Positions 8,220-15,181 are shown, numbered from the stretch's first letter. The stretch is DNA of 17,221 nucleotides from JADJLQ01 sp034439915 (GCA_034439915.1 JAWXBI010000107.1:1-17221), one strand, 5' to 3'. The notes: generated from the letters alone by a model not told the origin. Program-made: numbers and translations.

Positions 8220-8250
8220 TTGGTCTGAAAAAATCGCGGATATAATTTTG
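8220..8250 (+). promoter_or_regulatory. Complete Bacteroidota promoter (-33 TTG and -7 TAATTTTG)
   Basis: TTG at 8220-8222 and TAATTTTG at 8243-8250 are separated by 20 bases, close to the spacing known for the Bacteroidota primary sigma factor. The start codon of the DUF1573 gene follows 47 bases later, leaving an AT-rich leader of about 40 nt. The rest of the 8080-8297 gap is AT-rich with no other structure that I see. Confidence 0.65.
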
Positions 8251-8297
8251 TATAGAATTTTAATCCAATTCAATTATTTAAAATTAAAAAACACTAC

Positions 8298-8825
8298 ATG
8301 AAAAAACTATTTTTCCTCATGGTTGTGGGTTTCGGCTTATTGGCTGCCTGCAAAAATGAAAATAGCGCTGTCCGGGATGAAGCCCGCGCTGCCATTGAAG
8401 GCACTGCAGACGCCACTACTGACCCTGCTGCTGATCCTAATGCCGCTGCAGCTGCCGCAAGCGTACCTTCAGGTCCAACGACTACAATGCAATTTATGGA
8501 AGAAGAATACAATTTTGGTACGATCAATCAAGGCGAAGTAGTTTCTCATACCTTTAAGTTTAAAAATACGGGTTCTGAGCCATTGATCATTACTGATGCA
8601 AAAGCTACTTGCGGTTGTACCGTCCCTAAAAAACCAACTGAGCCTATCGCTCCCGGTGAAACCGGTGAATTGGTCGTAGAATTTAATAGTGCAGGTAAAT
8701 CTGGTGCTCAAACTAAACAAGTTACCGTTACTGCCAACACAAACCCTCCCCAGTCATTTATCCGCATCGTCTCCGATATTAAAATTAAAGATGCTGCTGC
8801 CGGAGCTCCCTCTGGAAATCATTAA
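8298..8825 (+). CDS. DUF1573 lipoprotein
   Basis: This is a 175-residue predicted lipoprotein: MKKLFFLMVVGFGLLAAC has a proper lipobox with the lipidated cysteine at 18. A low-complexity Ala/Asp/Pro/Thr linker spans about 28-62, and a single Ig-like DUF1573 domain covers about 63-160, with the family hallmarks FGTINQGEVVSHTFKFKNTG and TCGCT at 103-107 and a PGETG turn. The domain is abundant in Bacteroidota and often associated with the envelope; its role is unknown, although the beta-sandwich suggests protein or surface binding. The gene has its own strong promoter and a downstream double hairpin, so it is a single-gene transcript. The linker probably holds the domain away from the membrane. 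Confidence 0.93.
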   Translation: MKKLFFLMVVGFGLLAACKNENSAVRDEARAAIEGTADATTDPAADPNAAAAAASVPSGPTTTMQFMEEEYNFGTINQGEVVSHTFKFKNTGSEPLIITDAKATCGCTVPKKPTEPIAPGETGELVVEFNSAGKSGAQTKQVTVTANTNPPQSFIRIVSDIKIKDAAAGAPSGNH

Positions 8826-8846
8826 TTTGTACCAATAAAGAAATAA

Positions 8847-8879
8847 GAATTACCGGGCATCTTCGGATGCCCGCAATTC
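8847..8879. other. Stable UUCG hairpin downstream of the DUF1573 gene
   Basis: CGGGCATC (8854-8861) and GATGCCCG (8866-8873) form a perfect 8-bp stem closed by a TTCG tetraloop. It is extended by GAATT (8847-8851) pairing with AATTC (8875-8879) across a small internal loop. No T tract follows directly, so it may be an mRNA 3'-end stabiliser or part of the termination signal formed with the next hairpin. Confidence 0.6.
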
Positions 8880-8888
8880 AAAAACAGG

Positions 8889-8922
8889 GCCAGTCTCCTT
8901 TGGAGGTTGGCTTTTCTGTTTT
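8889..8922 (+). terminator. Intrinsic terminator of the DUF1573 transcript
   Basis: GCCAGTCTCC (8889-8898) pairs over ten base pairs (two G-U wobbles) with GGAGGTTGGC (8902-8911) around a TTT loop, followed by TTTTCTGTTTT. Flanking AAAACAG (8881-8887) can pair with CTGTTTT (8916-8922). This is a good rho-independent terminator about 65 bases after the stop codon. The remainder of the gap to 9218 shows only a weak GCCTGA/TCAGGC dyad (9124-9155). Confidence 0.75.
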
Positions 8923-9218
8923 AGATAATTCCGGTTTGTACTTTCCGGTTCCACCGCGCTGTTTAATTCAATTGGGTGGAAATAATCTAAATAGAGAACT
9001 GCATTCCGGATTGCAGCTTTAAAGCTTAGTGCCGGATTGATATTAGATAAAAGATGACCTGGATACAGGGGATTGACCAACATTAAATCAATCCAACCTT
9101 TAATAGGATTATAAACTCCAAAAGCCTGAAAGAATGGGAATTCGTTATATCAGGCAACGCAGGAAATGATACATCAAATCAAATCGTGCATCCATACCAC
9201 CAAAGCTAAACCAGTTTT

Positions 9219-9638
9219 TCAGTGCAGTTCTGTGCCCGCAAAATGAAATGCTGATTCTATCGCTGCATTTTCATCTGAATCTGAGCCGTGAACGGCGTTT
9301 TCACCGACATTTTTTGCATACAATGCCCGGATGGTATCCGGTGCAGCTTTGGCCGGGTCCGTAGCGCCGATGAGTTTTCTGAAATCGTCTACCGCATTTT
9401 CTTTTTCCAGAATCGCGGCTATGATAGGCCCCGAACTCATAAATTCCACCAGCTCATTAAAAAACGATCGTTGCTGATGGACTTCATAAAATCTGCCCGC
9501 AATGGCCGGAGACATCCTGGTCAGCTTGAGCGCCACAATGCGGAATCCGGATTCATTTAATTTGTTCAATATAGCGCCAATATGACCATCGGCTACTGCA
9601 TCCGGTTTGATCATAGTGAAAGTTCTGTTGGTTGTCAT
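9219..9638 (-). CDS. ndk: Nucleoside diphosphate kinase
   Basis: The enzyme transfers the gamma-phosphate from ATP to nucleoside diphosphates through a phosphohistidine, balancing NTP and dNTP pools. It has 139 residues, the usual bacterial size. The N-terminal TMIKPDAV motif carries K11; the active-site stretch ENAVHGSDS places the phosphorylated histidine at H117; the GRFYEVH and MSSGP segments are also typical. It is transcribed from a TACCTTTG box and diverges from the DHH phosphoesterase gene; both encode nucleotide-metabolism enzymes. Confidence 0.97.
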   Translation of the reverse strand: MTTNRTFTMIKPDAVADGHIGAILNKLNESGFRIVALKLTRMSPAIAGRFYEVHQQRSFFNELVEFMSSGPIIAAILEKENAVDDFRKLIGATDPAKAAPDTIRALYAKNVGENAVHGSDSDENAAIESAFHFAGTELH

Positions 9639-9656
9639 TTATTATTTTTTGCGCCG

Positions 9657-9664
9657 CAAAGGTA
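9657..9664 (-). promoter_or_regulatory. Bacteroidota -7 promoter element for ndk (TACCTTTG)
   Basis: Read on the minus strand the box is TACCTTTG followed by CGGCGCAAAA, with the ndk ATG 18 bases downstream. It matches TAnnTTTG exactly. No clear -33 TTG is found at 19-21 bases. Confidence 0.6.
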
Positions 9665-9706
9665 ATTCGGCGGATTTAAACTTTTATTGGAATCAGTAAT
9701 TTTACC

Positions 9707-9714
9707 GATCTTTG
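9707..9714 (+). promoter_or_regulatory. Likely -7 promoter element for the nrnA operon (GATCTTTG)
   Basis: One mismatch to TAnnTTTG, followed by CGGCG exactly as in the divergent ndk promoter; the ATG at 9726 is 11 bases further on. TTG at 9687-9689 lies 17 bases upstream and could serve as -33. This supports 9726 rather than the upstream in-frame TTG as the start. Confidence 0.5.
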
Positions 9715-9725
9715 CGGCGATTTTT

Positions 9726-10745
9726 ATGGAAGATCTGCCACGGATAAAATCCATTCTCACCCAACCCCAGAATGTCGTGATTCTTTCCCATAGGAATCCG
9801 GACGGAGACGCCATTGGATCGAGCCTGGGTTGGTTACATTATCTTATCCAAAAAGGACATAAGGTCCACATTATTTTCCCCAGTGAATATCCTATAAATT
9901 TTTCATGGATGCCGCTGGCGGATGAAATTATTATTTATGATCTCCGGCCGGAGCGGGCCAAAGAATTATTGGCCGTAGCCTCATTGATCTGTTGCCTGGA
10001 CTTTAATGCGCTGGACCGGATCGATAAAATGGGTGAACTGGTGCGCAATAGTACGGCCACTAAACTCATGATCGATCATCATATAGACCCGGAGCCTTTT
10101 GTCGATTTAATGATTTCTGACCCCCAATCCAGCGCGACCAGTGAATTGATCCTCGATATGATCATTGCCATGGGGGACGAAAAATATATTCACGCCGGCC
10201 TGGCAGAGTGTTTGTATACCGGCATCCTGACCGATACCGGAAGTTTTGCGCATGCTGTTTCCCCTTCAATTTTAAGAAAAGCTGCTCGTTTGCTGGAACT
10301 GGGAGTGGACAATGAAAAACTCCAGATCTATCTGTTCCGCAGCTTACCAGAAAAACACCTCCGGCTCCTCGGATTCTCCTTGTATCACAGGATGGAGCTG
10401 ATGCCCGACCTTCAATCCGGTCTTATTTATTTAAGCAAAGAGGACTATGCCAAATTCACCATCATCCGGGGAGACACAGAAGGTATAGTAAATTATTTAT
10501 TAATGCTCAAAGATGTACAGATAGCTGCCCTCATCACCGATCAAAACGGAATCATAAAATTTTCGTTCCGCTCCAAAGGGGACATCTCTGTGCAGGCCCT
10601 GGCCAGAGAAAATTTTAACGGAGGAGGTCACCTTAATGCTAGTGGAGGGTATCAGCATACCAGCCTTAAAGATGCTATAGAAAAATTCAAAAGGGTACTC
10701 CCGAAGTACGCGCCTCAACCTATCCTGACAAATATTTTAAATTAA
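9726..10745 (+). CDS. nrnA: DHH/DHHA1 phosphoesterase (NrnA-like oligoribonuclease / pAp phosphatase)
   Basis: NrnA-type enzymes degrade nanoRNA (2-5 nt) from the end and often dephosphorylate pAp to AMP. The 339-residue product has the full Mn-binding set: SHRNPDGDAIGS (H22, D26, D28), CLDFN (D92), DHH at 117-119, and GILTDTGS (D170). The DHHA1 domain at the C-terminus has SKGDISVQALARENFNGGGH with GGGH at 299-302. The ATG at 9726 is preferred to an in-frame TTG at 9687, because the latter lies at the promoter and would add residues that the family lacks. The gene is first of a run with the FKBP lipoprotein (18-base gap) and prfB. The symbol reflects family resemblance; pAp activity is not proven by sequence. 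Confidence 0.9.
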   Translation: MEDLPRIKSILTQPQNVVILSHRNPDGDAIGSSLGWLHYLIQKGHKVHIIFPSEYPINFSWMPLADEIIIYDLRPERAKELLAVASLICCLDFNALDRIDKMGELVRNSTATKLMIDHHIDPEPFVDLMISDPQSSATSELILDMIIAMGDEKYIHAGLAECLYTGILTDTGSFAHAVSPSILRKAARLLELGVDNEKLQIYLFRSLPEKHLRLLGFSLYHRMELMPDLQSGLIYLSKEDYAKFTIIRGDTEGIVNYLLMLKDVQIAALITDQNGIIKFSFRSKGDISVQALARENFNGGGHLNASGGYQHTSLKDAIEKFKRVLPKYAPQPILTNILN

Positions 10746-10763
10746 CTATACATACCTTCTAAA

Positions 10764-11651
10764 ATGCGAATTAGTTTTATACTTCTGACCTTATGCTGTG
10801 CATTTTGTTTCAGTTGCCAAAAAACAAAACAGTCCACCACGCTGAGCGGATACGTTTTTGAACATCATATTAAACTGGGAGGGCGTCAGCCTAAAGCCGG
10901 CGACCATGCTTATTTCCATGCCATTACGATGGTGGGAGATTCGATCCTTGAAAATACCCATGTTTATCCTTTTATTCCGACCATGCGCATCGAGGTCAAT
11001 CCTGACCGCGAAGTCGCGGCCATTGTCGAAGCCCTGGAAGAAATGGGCATTGGCGACAGCATTACCCTCCACATACCGATAGATTCTTTGCCTTTTGCAC
11101 CGGAGTCTTTTCAAAGTTTTAAAGAAATCAAACATATTTTATCGCTGGTGGATATAAAGGATGAAGTCGAATTCAAAAAAGACATGGATGTCCGTCAGGC
11201 AGTCCTCAATAAATTGGCAGATAGCCTGGCCAGCAGAGAGGCCTCGACGCGGGAACGATTGCTTTCCGTGATCAGAGAATATAATGAAAAAAGACTGGAT
11301 GACAAACTCCAAACCACTGCTGAAGGCGTAAAATATATGATTATAAAAGAAGGCACCGGGGAGGTTCCTAAAACCGGAGATATGGTCGAGGTAAATTATG
11401 TCGGTGGACTGACCAACGAAATGATATTTGAGGCCTCATTCAGCAAGGGACAACCTTATGTATACCGTCTCAATACCCGCCAGGTGATCAAAGGCTGGGA
11501 CAATGTCATCGAAAAGTTTAATGAGGGCACTGAAGCCTTTATCATGATCCCACCTGCCCTCGGATATGGTGCTGCCGGGTCATCCCCAAACATCCCTCCG
11601 GACTCCGAGTTGATATTCTACATCAATTTATTTAAAATCAGAAGAATGTAA
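10764..11651 (+). CDS. Tandem FKBP-type peptidyl-prolyl isomerase lipoprotein (GldI-like)
   Basis: This 295-residue exported protein has a short signal peptide and a probable lipidation cysteine at C18 (CFSC, a relaxed lipobox). A clear FKBP domain covers about 187-294: GTGEVPKTGDMVEVNYVGG, VIKGWDNVI, IPPALGYG and a closing LIFYINLFKI. Residues about 28-130 look like a second, degenerate FKBP fold (KAGDHAYFHA near 44, a VEALEEMGIGDSITLHIP stretch at 88-105) without the LGYG signature. A charged helical linker joins them. It should catalyse cis-trans proline isomerisation or act as a chaperone in the periplasm. In gliding Bacteroidota an FKBP lipoprotein, GldI, is encoded next to a DHH phosphoesterase and ndk, as here; GldI itself has one FKBP domain as far as I recall, so the identity is tentative. 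Confidence 0.88.
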   Translation: MRISFILLTLCCAFCFSCQKTKQSTTLSGYVFEHHIKLGGRQPKAGDHAYFHAITMVGDSILENTHVYPFIPTMRIEVNPDREVAAIVEALEEMGIGDSITLHIPIDSLPFAPESFQSFKEIKHILSLVDIKDEVEFKKDMDVRQAVLNKLADSLASREASTRERLLSVIREYNEKRLDDKLQTTAEGVKYMIIKEGTGEVPKTGDMVEVNYVGGLTNEMIFEASFSKGQPYVYRLNTRQVIKGWDNVIEKFNEGTEAFIMIPPALGYGAAGSSPNIPPDSELIFYINLFKIRRM

Positions 11652-11669
11652 ATTTAATCAGAAGATATT

Positions 11670-12771
11670 ATGACTATTGAACAATTAAAATCACTCCAAG
11701 AGCGTCTCGCTTCGCTCAGGAGGTTTCTTTGACGTCGGTAAACGATTACACGATATTGAAGACAAAGAACAACTCACTTTTAATCCGGATTTTTGGAATG
11801 ACCCGATGCATGCTCAGGCTGTATTGAAGGAAATTAAAATCAATAAAAAATGGGTTGAAAATTTTAAAGTCATTCAGGACCAAATGGATGAACTCGAAAT
11901 ATTATTTGAATACAGCAAACAGGGAGACGCTACCGAGGAGGAGGTAGAACATCACTATCAACAATGTATTGAAGTAATGGACGATGCAGAATTCCGTTCT
12001 ACCCTAAACCAACCCCAGGATGTCCTGGGCTGTATCCTGGAGATCAACGCGGGTGCAGGGGGCACGGAAAGTTGCGATTGGTCCGATATGCTTTTCCGCA
12101 TGTACATCATGTGGGCCGAAAAAAACGGCTATAAGATGACACAATTGTATAAAGTGGATGGAGACGTAGTGGGGATAAAAAGCGCAGGATTGGAAATCAG
12201 CGGAGATTATGCTTACGGCCTTTTAAAAGGTGAAAACGGAGTTCACCGGCTGGTCAGGGTGAGCCCGTTCAATTCCCAGGGAAAACGAATGACTTCTTTT
12301 TCATCGGTATTTGTACACCCGATGATCGATGATACCATTGATATTCAAATCAATCCGGCAGATCTTGATTGGGATACCTTCCGGTCCAGCGGAGCAGGGG
12401 GACAACACGTCAATAAAACCGAGTCCGCCGTCCGGGTAAGACACCTGCCGTCGGGGATAGTGGTAGAATGCCAGCAGGAAAGATCTCAGCACCAAAACCG
12501 GGACAAGGCCATCCAAATGTTGAAATCAAGACTTTATGAAGCGGAGCTCGAACGGCAACTCGAAGCCAAAGACAAAGTCGAAAGCCAGAAAATGAAAAAC
12601 GAATGGGGTAGTCAGATCCGTTCCTATGTATTAGATGATCGCCGGGTAAAAGACCATCGCACCGGTCACACCGATTACAATACAGAAGCCGTACTGAACG
12701 GATCACTCAATGGTTTTCTCAAGGCCTTCCTCATGTGGGACAAAAAACTTACCGGGGTGACAGAAGATTAA
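11670..12771 (+). CDS. prfB: Peptide chain release factor 2 with programmed +1 frameshift
   Basis: RF2 ends translation at UGA and UAA. The true start is ATG 11670: 20 codons run to CTT (11727-11729), then an in-frame TGA (11730-11732). Reading resumes in the +1 frame at GAC (11731-11733) and continues to TAA at 12769-12771, giving 366 residues against 365 in E. coli. The frameshift signal AGGAGGTTTCTTTGAC (11718-11733) has the internal Shine-Dalgarno-like AGGAGG, three bases to the slippery CTT, and TGA C. Downstream are the SPF stop-codon recognition tripeptide (198-200) and GGQ (243-245). Annotating from the first downstream ATG (11806) would lose 45 residues. It follows the FKBP gene by 18 bases. 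RF2 level autoregulates its own synthesis through the UGA. Confidence 0.97.
11718..11733 (+). promoter_or_regulatory. prfB: prfB programmed +1 frameshift site
   Basis: AGGAGG (11718-11723) acts as an internal anti-SD partner three bases upstream of CTT TGA C. When RF2 is scarce the ribosome slips from CUU to UUU and enters the +1 frame; when RF2 is plentiful it terminates at UGA. Confidence 0.95.
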
Positions 12772-12840
12772 TCCGATCATTTTTGAAGCGGGATCAAACA
12801 GGACGTTGAATTTATTAATATCAGATCGTATTATTGATCT

Positions 12841-13323
12841 ATGAAACTTCATCAAGTTGAAACACTGGCATTTCGACACGAAGAAATCTGGACAGGAGAA
12901 CCATGGTATGGTTCGAATATCACTTCCGGATTGAGCGGAATCAGTGCAATCCAAGCCACTCACCGTGTTGCCAACCAGCACAACGTGGCTGAAATTCTGA
13001 ACCACATGATCCAATGGAAAAAATTTGTATTGGAAAAACTCGAAGGCACCAACGGTTTCGACATTGTATTGGACAGTGAAAAAGATTGGAATCAAATCGA
13101 CCAACTGGATGACTCCTCCTGGAGTGAAATCCTTGAAAACTTCGACCAGGTGTCTGCTGCACTCATTATTCAAATCCGGTCGCAACAGGATACCCTATTA
13201 AAAGAAATCGTACCGGGTAGAACGTATTCCTATTCCAAACTCATTGAAGGTATCCGCGATCATGATATTTATCATCTTGGACAAATATTTATATTGAAAA
13301 AAATAGCCACACATGAAATATAG
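12841..13323 (+). CDS. DinB-superfamily protein
   Basis: This 160-residue soluble protein is likely a four-helix bundle. The metal-binding histidines of the DinB/YfiT fold are visible: H55 in LNHMIQW and H141 and H145 in HDIYHLGQI near the C-terminus, the classical position of the last two ligands. DinB-fold proteins include thiol transferases and damage-induced proteins; the reaction here is unknown. A 69-base gap separates it from prfB, with an AGATC/GATCT dyad (12823-12840) directly before the ATG, and no clear promoter box. Its 3' end overlaps the next gene by 11 bases, so the two are probably translationally coupled. Confidence 0.82.
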   Translation: MKLHQVETLAFRHEEIWTGEPWYGSNITSGLSGISAIQATHRVANQHNVAEILNHMIQWKKFVLEKLEGTNGFDIVLDSEKDWNQIDQLDDSSWSEILENFDQVSAALIIQIRSQQDTLLKEIVPGRTYSYSKLIEGIRDHDIYHLGQIFILKKIATHEI

Positions 13324-13798
13324 GGAAGCCAGCGGCTTAAACCATGTAGCCGAATTCCATGAATTGTTTGATGCCCCTGTTTTACCAGTTCCTGCTATCC
13401 CTTCTGCAGAGCGATGCCAGCTCAGGGTTAAACTACTTCAGGAAGAACTCAATGAACTGCAGGAAGCTATCGACCAGCAAGACCTGGTAGGTATAGCCGA
13501 TGCGCTTGGAGATTTACAATACGTCTTGTCCGGTGCAATACTCGAATTTGGACTTGCGGGAGCTTTTGCTGCGGTCTTTGACGAAATACAACGGTCCAAT
13601 ATGAGTAAAACCTGCCAGACGCTCGAAGAAGCAGAGACAACAGCAAAGTTTTTTGAAACAGAAAAATCGGTGACCACCCGGATTGTTCAGAAAGGGGAGG
13701 TGTTTATCGTATACCGGACCCCCGATTTTAAAATTTTGAAGTCCATCAAGTATTCAGAAGCCAACCTGAAGCCCATCATTGACCATCATGCCGGTTAA
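13313..13798 (+). CDS. MazG-like NTP pyrophosphohydrolase (PRA-PH superfamily)
   Basis: The 161-residue protein has the all-alpha NTP pyrophosphatase pattern: an N-terminal AEFHELFDAPV segment, the metal-binding EELNELQEA (44-52), then ADALGDLQYVLSGA (62-75) carrying D63 and D67, and EIQRSNMSKT (near 91-100). This matches the short MazG-like / DR2231-type proteins that hydrolyse (d)NTPs to NMP and pyrophosphate, cleaning the nucleotide pool; the preferred nucleotide is not readable. The C-terminal 60 residues end in a KILKSIKYSEANLKPII segment, which related proteins also have. The ATG at 13313 lies inside the end of the DinB gene. The following 336 bases hold a candidate small RNA. Confidence 0.88.
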   Translation: MKYREASGLNHVAEFHELFDAPVLPVPAIPSAERCQLRVKLLQEELNELQEAIDQQDLVGIADALGDLQYVLSGAILEFGLAGAFAAVFDEIQRSNMSKTCQTLEEAETTAKFFETEKSVTTRIVQKGEVFIVYRTPDFKILKSIKYSEANLKPIIDHHAG

Positions 13799-13994
13799 TT
13801 AATTTCAACAAGGCACTGCGCTATCATTGGATTATTCTAAACGGGTTTAGCCACCGGCCGAAGCGCACATTTTAGACTTCGATGTCATGGTTAGCCGGCT
13901 GATGTCTTCGCCCATTGAGCTAGAAATCTTCGGTTTAATTATTTATTAAAATAGTAGTCCCTTAACAATTGGCAGTCCGGTTTTGCCTTAATTT

Positions 13995-14003
13995 TATACT
14001 TTG
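13995..14003 (+). promoter_or_regulatory. Possible promoter box for the small RNA (TATACTTTG)
   Basis: TATACTTTG is a near match to TAnnTTTG (spacing off by one) placed right before the structured segment that ends in the 14070-14096 terminator. TTG at 13969-13971 is 23 bases upstream, slightly far for a -33 element. Confidence 0.35.
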
Positions 14004-14096
14004 AGGTTTGATCAACTTGCTTGTTACCAACTTGGCAAGTATCAAGGCCTAGAACATATCCACGCTTTGGTCCCGAAAAGTCGGGACTTTTTTTTT
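14004..14096 (+). ncRNA. Candidate small RNA or structured leader, family unknown
   Basis: A bulged hairpin is formed by AGG (14004-14006), TTGAT (14008-14012) and ACTTGC (14015-14020) pairing with GCAAGT (14035-14040), ATCAA (14041-14045) and CCT (14048-14050), with a 14-base loop. A 19-base single-stranded stretch follows, then a textbook intrinsic terminator. A promoter-like box sits just upstream, and no open reading frame of note fits inside. Together this looks like an independent transcript of about 90 nt. Because the radical SAM start codon is only 38 bases after the T tract, an attenuating leader is the main alternative. It does not look like tRNA, tmRNA, SRP RNA, or any riboswitch I recognise. 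The preceding 13799-13994 holds only scattered short dyads. Confidence 0.5.
14070..14096 (+). terminator. Strong intrinsic terminator
   Basis: GTCCCGA (14070-14076) pairs perfectly with TCGGGAC (14081-14087) around AAAG, followed by nine Ts (14088-14096). It is too far (272 bases) from the MazG-like gene to be an obvious terminator for it, and it lies just before the radical SAM gene. Confidence 0.9.
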
Positions 14097-14118
14097 GTCC
14101 CAAATCCGGATTAGTCTA

Positions 14119-14126
14119 TATATTCG
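14119..14126 (+). promoter_or_regulatory. Possible -7 element for the radical SAM gene (TATATTCG)
   Basis: One mismatch to TAnnTTTG, eight bases before the ATG at 14135 and downstream of the strong terminator. If functional it would give the radical SAM gene a short leader of its own. Confidence 0.3.
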
Positions 14127-14134
14127 CCATCAGT

Positions 14135-15181
14135 ATGGCTGATAATCCGACATATCATAAAGGACGGGGGGCACAATTTAATCCGGACAACCGGTTTAAT
14201 GCTCTGCATCATGACCCGGAGATGATAGGGGATCAGGCGACCCGTTTTATACCTACTGCAGCAAAATCAATAGTCAATAAAGTAGATAGCCCCGATATCC
14301 CTATGCCTTATTCTATGAATCCATACCAGGGATGCGAGCACGGGTGTATTTATTGTTACGCCCGGAATACCCATCCCTATTGGGGGTATAGTGCCGGCCT
14401 TGATTTTGAACAAAAGATCCTGGTTAAAAAAGATGCACCGGCTTTACTGAAAAAGTTTTTAAACAACAAAAATTATAAACCGCTCCCGATACTTATTTCC
14501 GGCAACACGGATTGTTATCAACCTGCAGAACAAAAATTCAAATTGACCCGTGAATTATTGAAGATATGTGCCGATTATCGTCAACCTGTCAGCCTCATCA
14601 CCAAGAATGCACTCATCCTGCGTGACCTCGACATCCTGCGGGATTTGGGTACAAGAAATTTGGCCCAGGTTTTGATTTCAATCACTACCCTAGATGAATC
14701 ACTCCGAAGTTTGCTGGAACCCAGGACTTCGACAGCTCTAAAACGGTTGAAAACACTGGAAGAATTAAATAAAAATGGGATACCTGCCTGTCTCATGATG
14801 GCCCCGGTAATCCCCGGCCTGACCGATCATGAAATACCCGCGATGGCCAAAGCTGCCTTTGACCATGGAGCCCCCGATATCTATTATTCTATTTTAAGAT
14901 TAAACGGCGATGTGGCTATCCTGTTTGAAGATTGGCTGGAAAAGAACTTTCCGGAACGGGCAAAAAAAATCTTGAACAGGACGGCGGAATGCCACGGTGG
15001 CCAGGTTCAGGATTCCCGGTTTAAAATCAGGATGAAAGGGGAGGGCAATTATGCGGAGATGATCAGGAATCAGTTTAAACAAGCTAAACAAAAATTTAAC
15101 CTTCCTGCTATACCCCTGCCTCCTTTGTCCTGCGACCAATTTAAAATTCCGTCTGCACAATTGAATCTTTTTGATGTATAG
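14135..15181 (+). CDS. Radical SAM protein, PA0069/Rv2578c (SplB-like) family
   Basis: The radical SAM CX3CX2C cluster motif is C67, C71 and C74 (GCEHGCIYCYARNTHPYWG), binding a 4Fe-4S cluster that cleaves SAM to a 5'-deoxyadenosyl radical. Typical family features are YSMNPYQGCEHG before the cluster, YSAGLDFE after it, the LISGNTDCYQPAEQ segment and a LEPRTS stretch. The family is annotated as SplB-like DNA repair photolyase by similarity; its real substrate is not established. The ATG at 14135 is chosen because an upstream in-frame TTG (14021) would translate through the 14070-14096 terminator and give an unrelated N-terminus. The product has 348 residues, normal for the family. It converges with lysA across a 58-base gap. 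Confidence 0.92.
   Translation: MADNPTYHKGRGAQFNPDNRFNALHHDPEMIGDQATRFIPTAAKSIVNKVDSPDIPMPYSMNPYQGCEHGCIYCYARNTHPYWGYSAGLDFEQKILVKKDAPALLKKFLNNKNYKPLPILISGNTDCYQPAEQKFKLTRELLKICADYRQPVSLITKNALILRDLDILRDLGTRNLAQVLISITTLDESLRSLLEPRTSTALKRLKTLEELNKNGIPACLMMAPVIPGLTDHEIPAMAKAAFDHGAPDIYYSILRLNGDVAILFEDWLEKNFPERAKKILNRTAECHGGQVQDSRFKIRMKGEGNYAEMIRNQFKQAKQKFNLPAIPLPPLSCDQFKIPSAQLNLFDV

Noticed and set aside
8850..9083. 77-codon open frame on the minus strand
   Set aside because: It runs through the two hairpins and terminator of the DUF1573 transcript, has no start signal, and its protein has no recognisable feature.
9687..9725. TTG start for the DHH phosphoesterase
   Set aside because: It lies upstream of and across the probable -7 promoter element; the ATG at 9726 gives the family's normal N-terminus.
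11806..12771. Stand-alone RF2 gene starting at the ATG at 11806
   Set aside because: The frame continues upstream to the frameshift site, with RF2 residues matching the family; the full product is 366 residues from 11670.
13858..13933. CCGAAG/CTTCGG pair and repeated GATGTC and CTTCG words in the 13.8-13.95 kb gap
   Set aside because: The arms are only 5-6 bases and far apart; no consistent unit length or fold emerges, so chance is likely.
14021..14134. N-terminal extension of the radical SAM protein from a TTG codon
   Set aside because: It would translate through a strong intrinsic terminator and hairpin, and the added residues are unlike the family.
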